DNA of 64,000 nt from Adineta vaga (lineage: Eukaryota; Rotifera). A program made the position numbers and the translations under genes. This document shows, one piece after another, positions 63,444 to 64,000 of this stretch. Under the pieces are notes generated by a model, which was not told where the DNA came from, searched no databases, and worked only from the letters and a program-made list of their open reading frames with translations. Every line of letters begins with the position of its first letter. The stretch's first letter is position 1. Location of the stretch: the NCBI GenBank assembly GCA_021613535.1, contig CP075495.1, forward strand, positions 6,262,001 to 6,326,000, read 5' to 3'.

Positions 63444-64000
63444 AAGCTCATTGTTGATCATTGATCAGAGACATTATCGATTTCAAAATGTAAATACTGT
63501 CCTTGTATGAAACACGATCACGAATTGTATAGTTTATTATGCTCGGTCTTATTCTTATACTGGCTCTCTTTCGTTCTTTCACTCTCCTCTACGACTTGTG
63601 CAAGGTAGTCAAATAGAAAAATACAGTGAATCTAATCATAATTTTCATCATTTCAATCCAATGTCTCGTTACTTTTGTCACACATATCGAGAGAGAGAGA
63701 GAGAGAGAGAGAAGGCGACCAACCAACTGAATAAAACTTATTTCGCTTAGAGAGTTTTAGTAAAAATGTACAACACTAGAGTCAGGGAGAACGCAAGAGA
63801 GAAAAAGAAACGAGTGGACATTATAAGGTAAAAAATTAACATTGAACATACAGTTACTATTTCATATGTATTGATTATATATGTATAGATTTGAACAGTG
63901 AACATACAGACGTCGCATAGGACACGAGAATTATTTGTGGTGTGACACATAAAATGTCTAAGAACAGTCTACTATTCACTGGTGACCGCAAAGAAAAGAG
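63444..64000. other. Upstream region with GA microsatellite
   Basis: 557 nt upstream of the cysteine-rich gene to the window end. A (GA)n run of about 24 nt lies at about 63689-63712. No gene is recognised. Confidence 0.45.

Overview
The window looks like nuclear DNA from a bdelloid rotifer. It is AT-rich and gene-dense, with introns mostly of 45-75 nt that start GT and end in T-rich AG. Its gene content mixes conserved animal genes (ING3, TALPID3, GRB2, UBXN4, TIMMDC1, FAM120, DGAT2 and rhomboid types) with families I associate with rotifer expansions (F-box/LRR genes, NHL-EGF-7TM receptors, TIR proteins, saposin polyproteins). The organism call is inference from gene content and gene structure; no marker gene was compared against a database.

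Layout. 1-9941 (+) holds the 3' part of a FAM120-like gene, a TIMMDC1-like complex I assembly factor, an ING3 homologue and a complete TALPID3 (KIAA0586) homologue. 10265-11465 (-) is a DGAT2-family acyltransferase. 12325-17469 (+) is a tandem pair of proteins with an N-terminal helical region, then TIR, then a SAM-like domain, ending in CaaX-type tails. 17632-18987 (-) is UBXN4. 20330-22030 (+) is an IRG-type GTPase with one in-frame stop. 22754-23493 (-) is a four-exon Ly6/uPAR-type protein. 23909-25856 (+) carries a 2-Cys peroxiredoxin and a GRB2-type SH3-SH2-SH3 adaptor. 26408-28143 (+) is a CorA-type transporter with a 5S rRNA gene inside its intron on the opposite strand.

28144-39050 is a gene-poor, mobile-element and relic zone. 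It holds three more 5S copies, two of them attached to duplicated pieces of the CorA gene, several fold-back repeats, two F-box copies (one interrupted, one with a single in-frame stop), a decayed NHL-EGF-7TM receptor and one small intact two-exon gene of unknown function.

39580-60866 (-) is a cluster of three large multi-exon saposin (SapA/SapB) polyprotein genes, with a rhomboid intramembrane protease between the first two. The gene at 56337-60866 contains freshly amplified repeat units. 61952-63443 (-) encodes a secreted or GPI-anchored cysteine-rich repeat protein carrying a one-base frameshift.

The most notable signals are: the TIR pair with C-terminal prenylation motifs and a nearly identical 160-bp tract suggesting gene conversion; the 5S gene nested in a CorA-like intron together with 5S-linked segmental copies; and four otherwise intact genes each broken by a single lesion. 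Introns were inferred by eye from reading-frame continuity and splice consensus, and exon boundaries are given where I worked them out.
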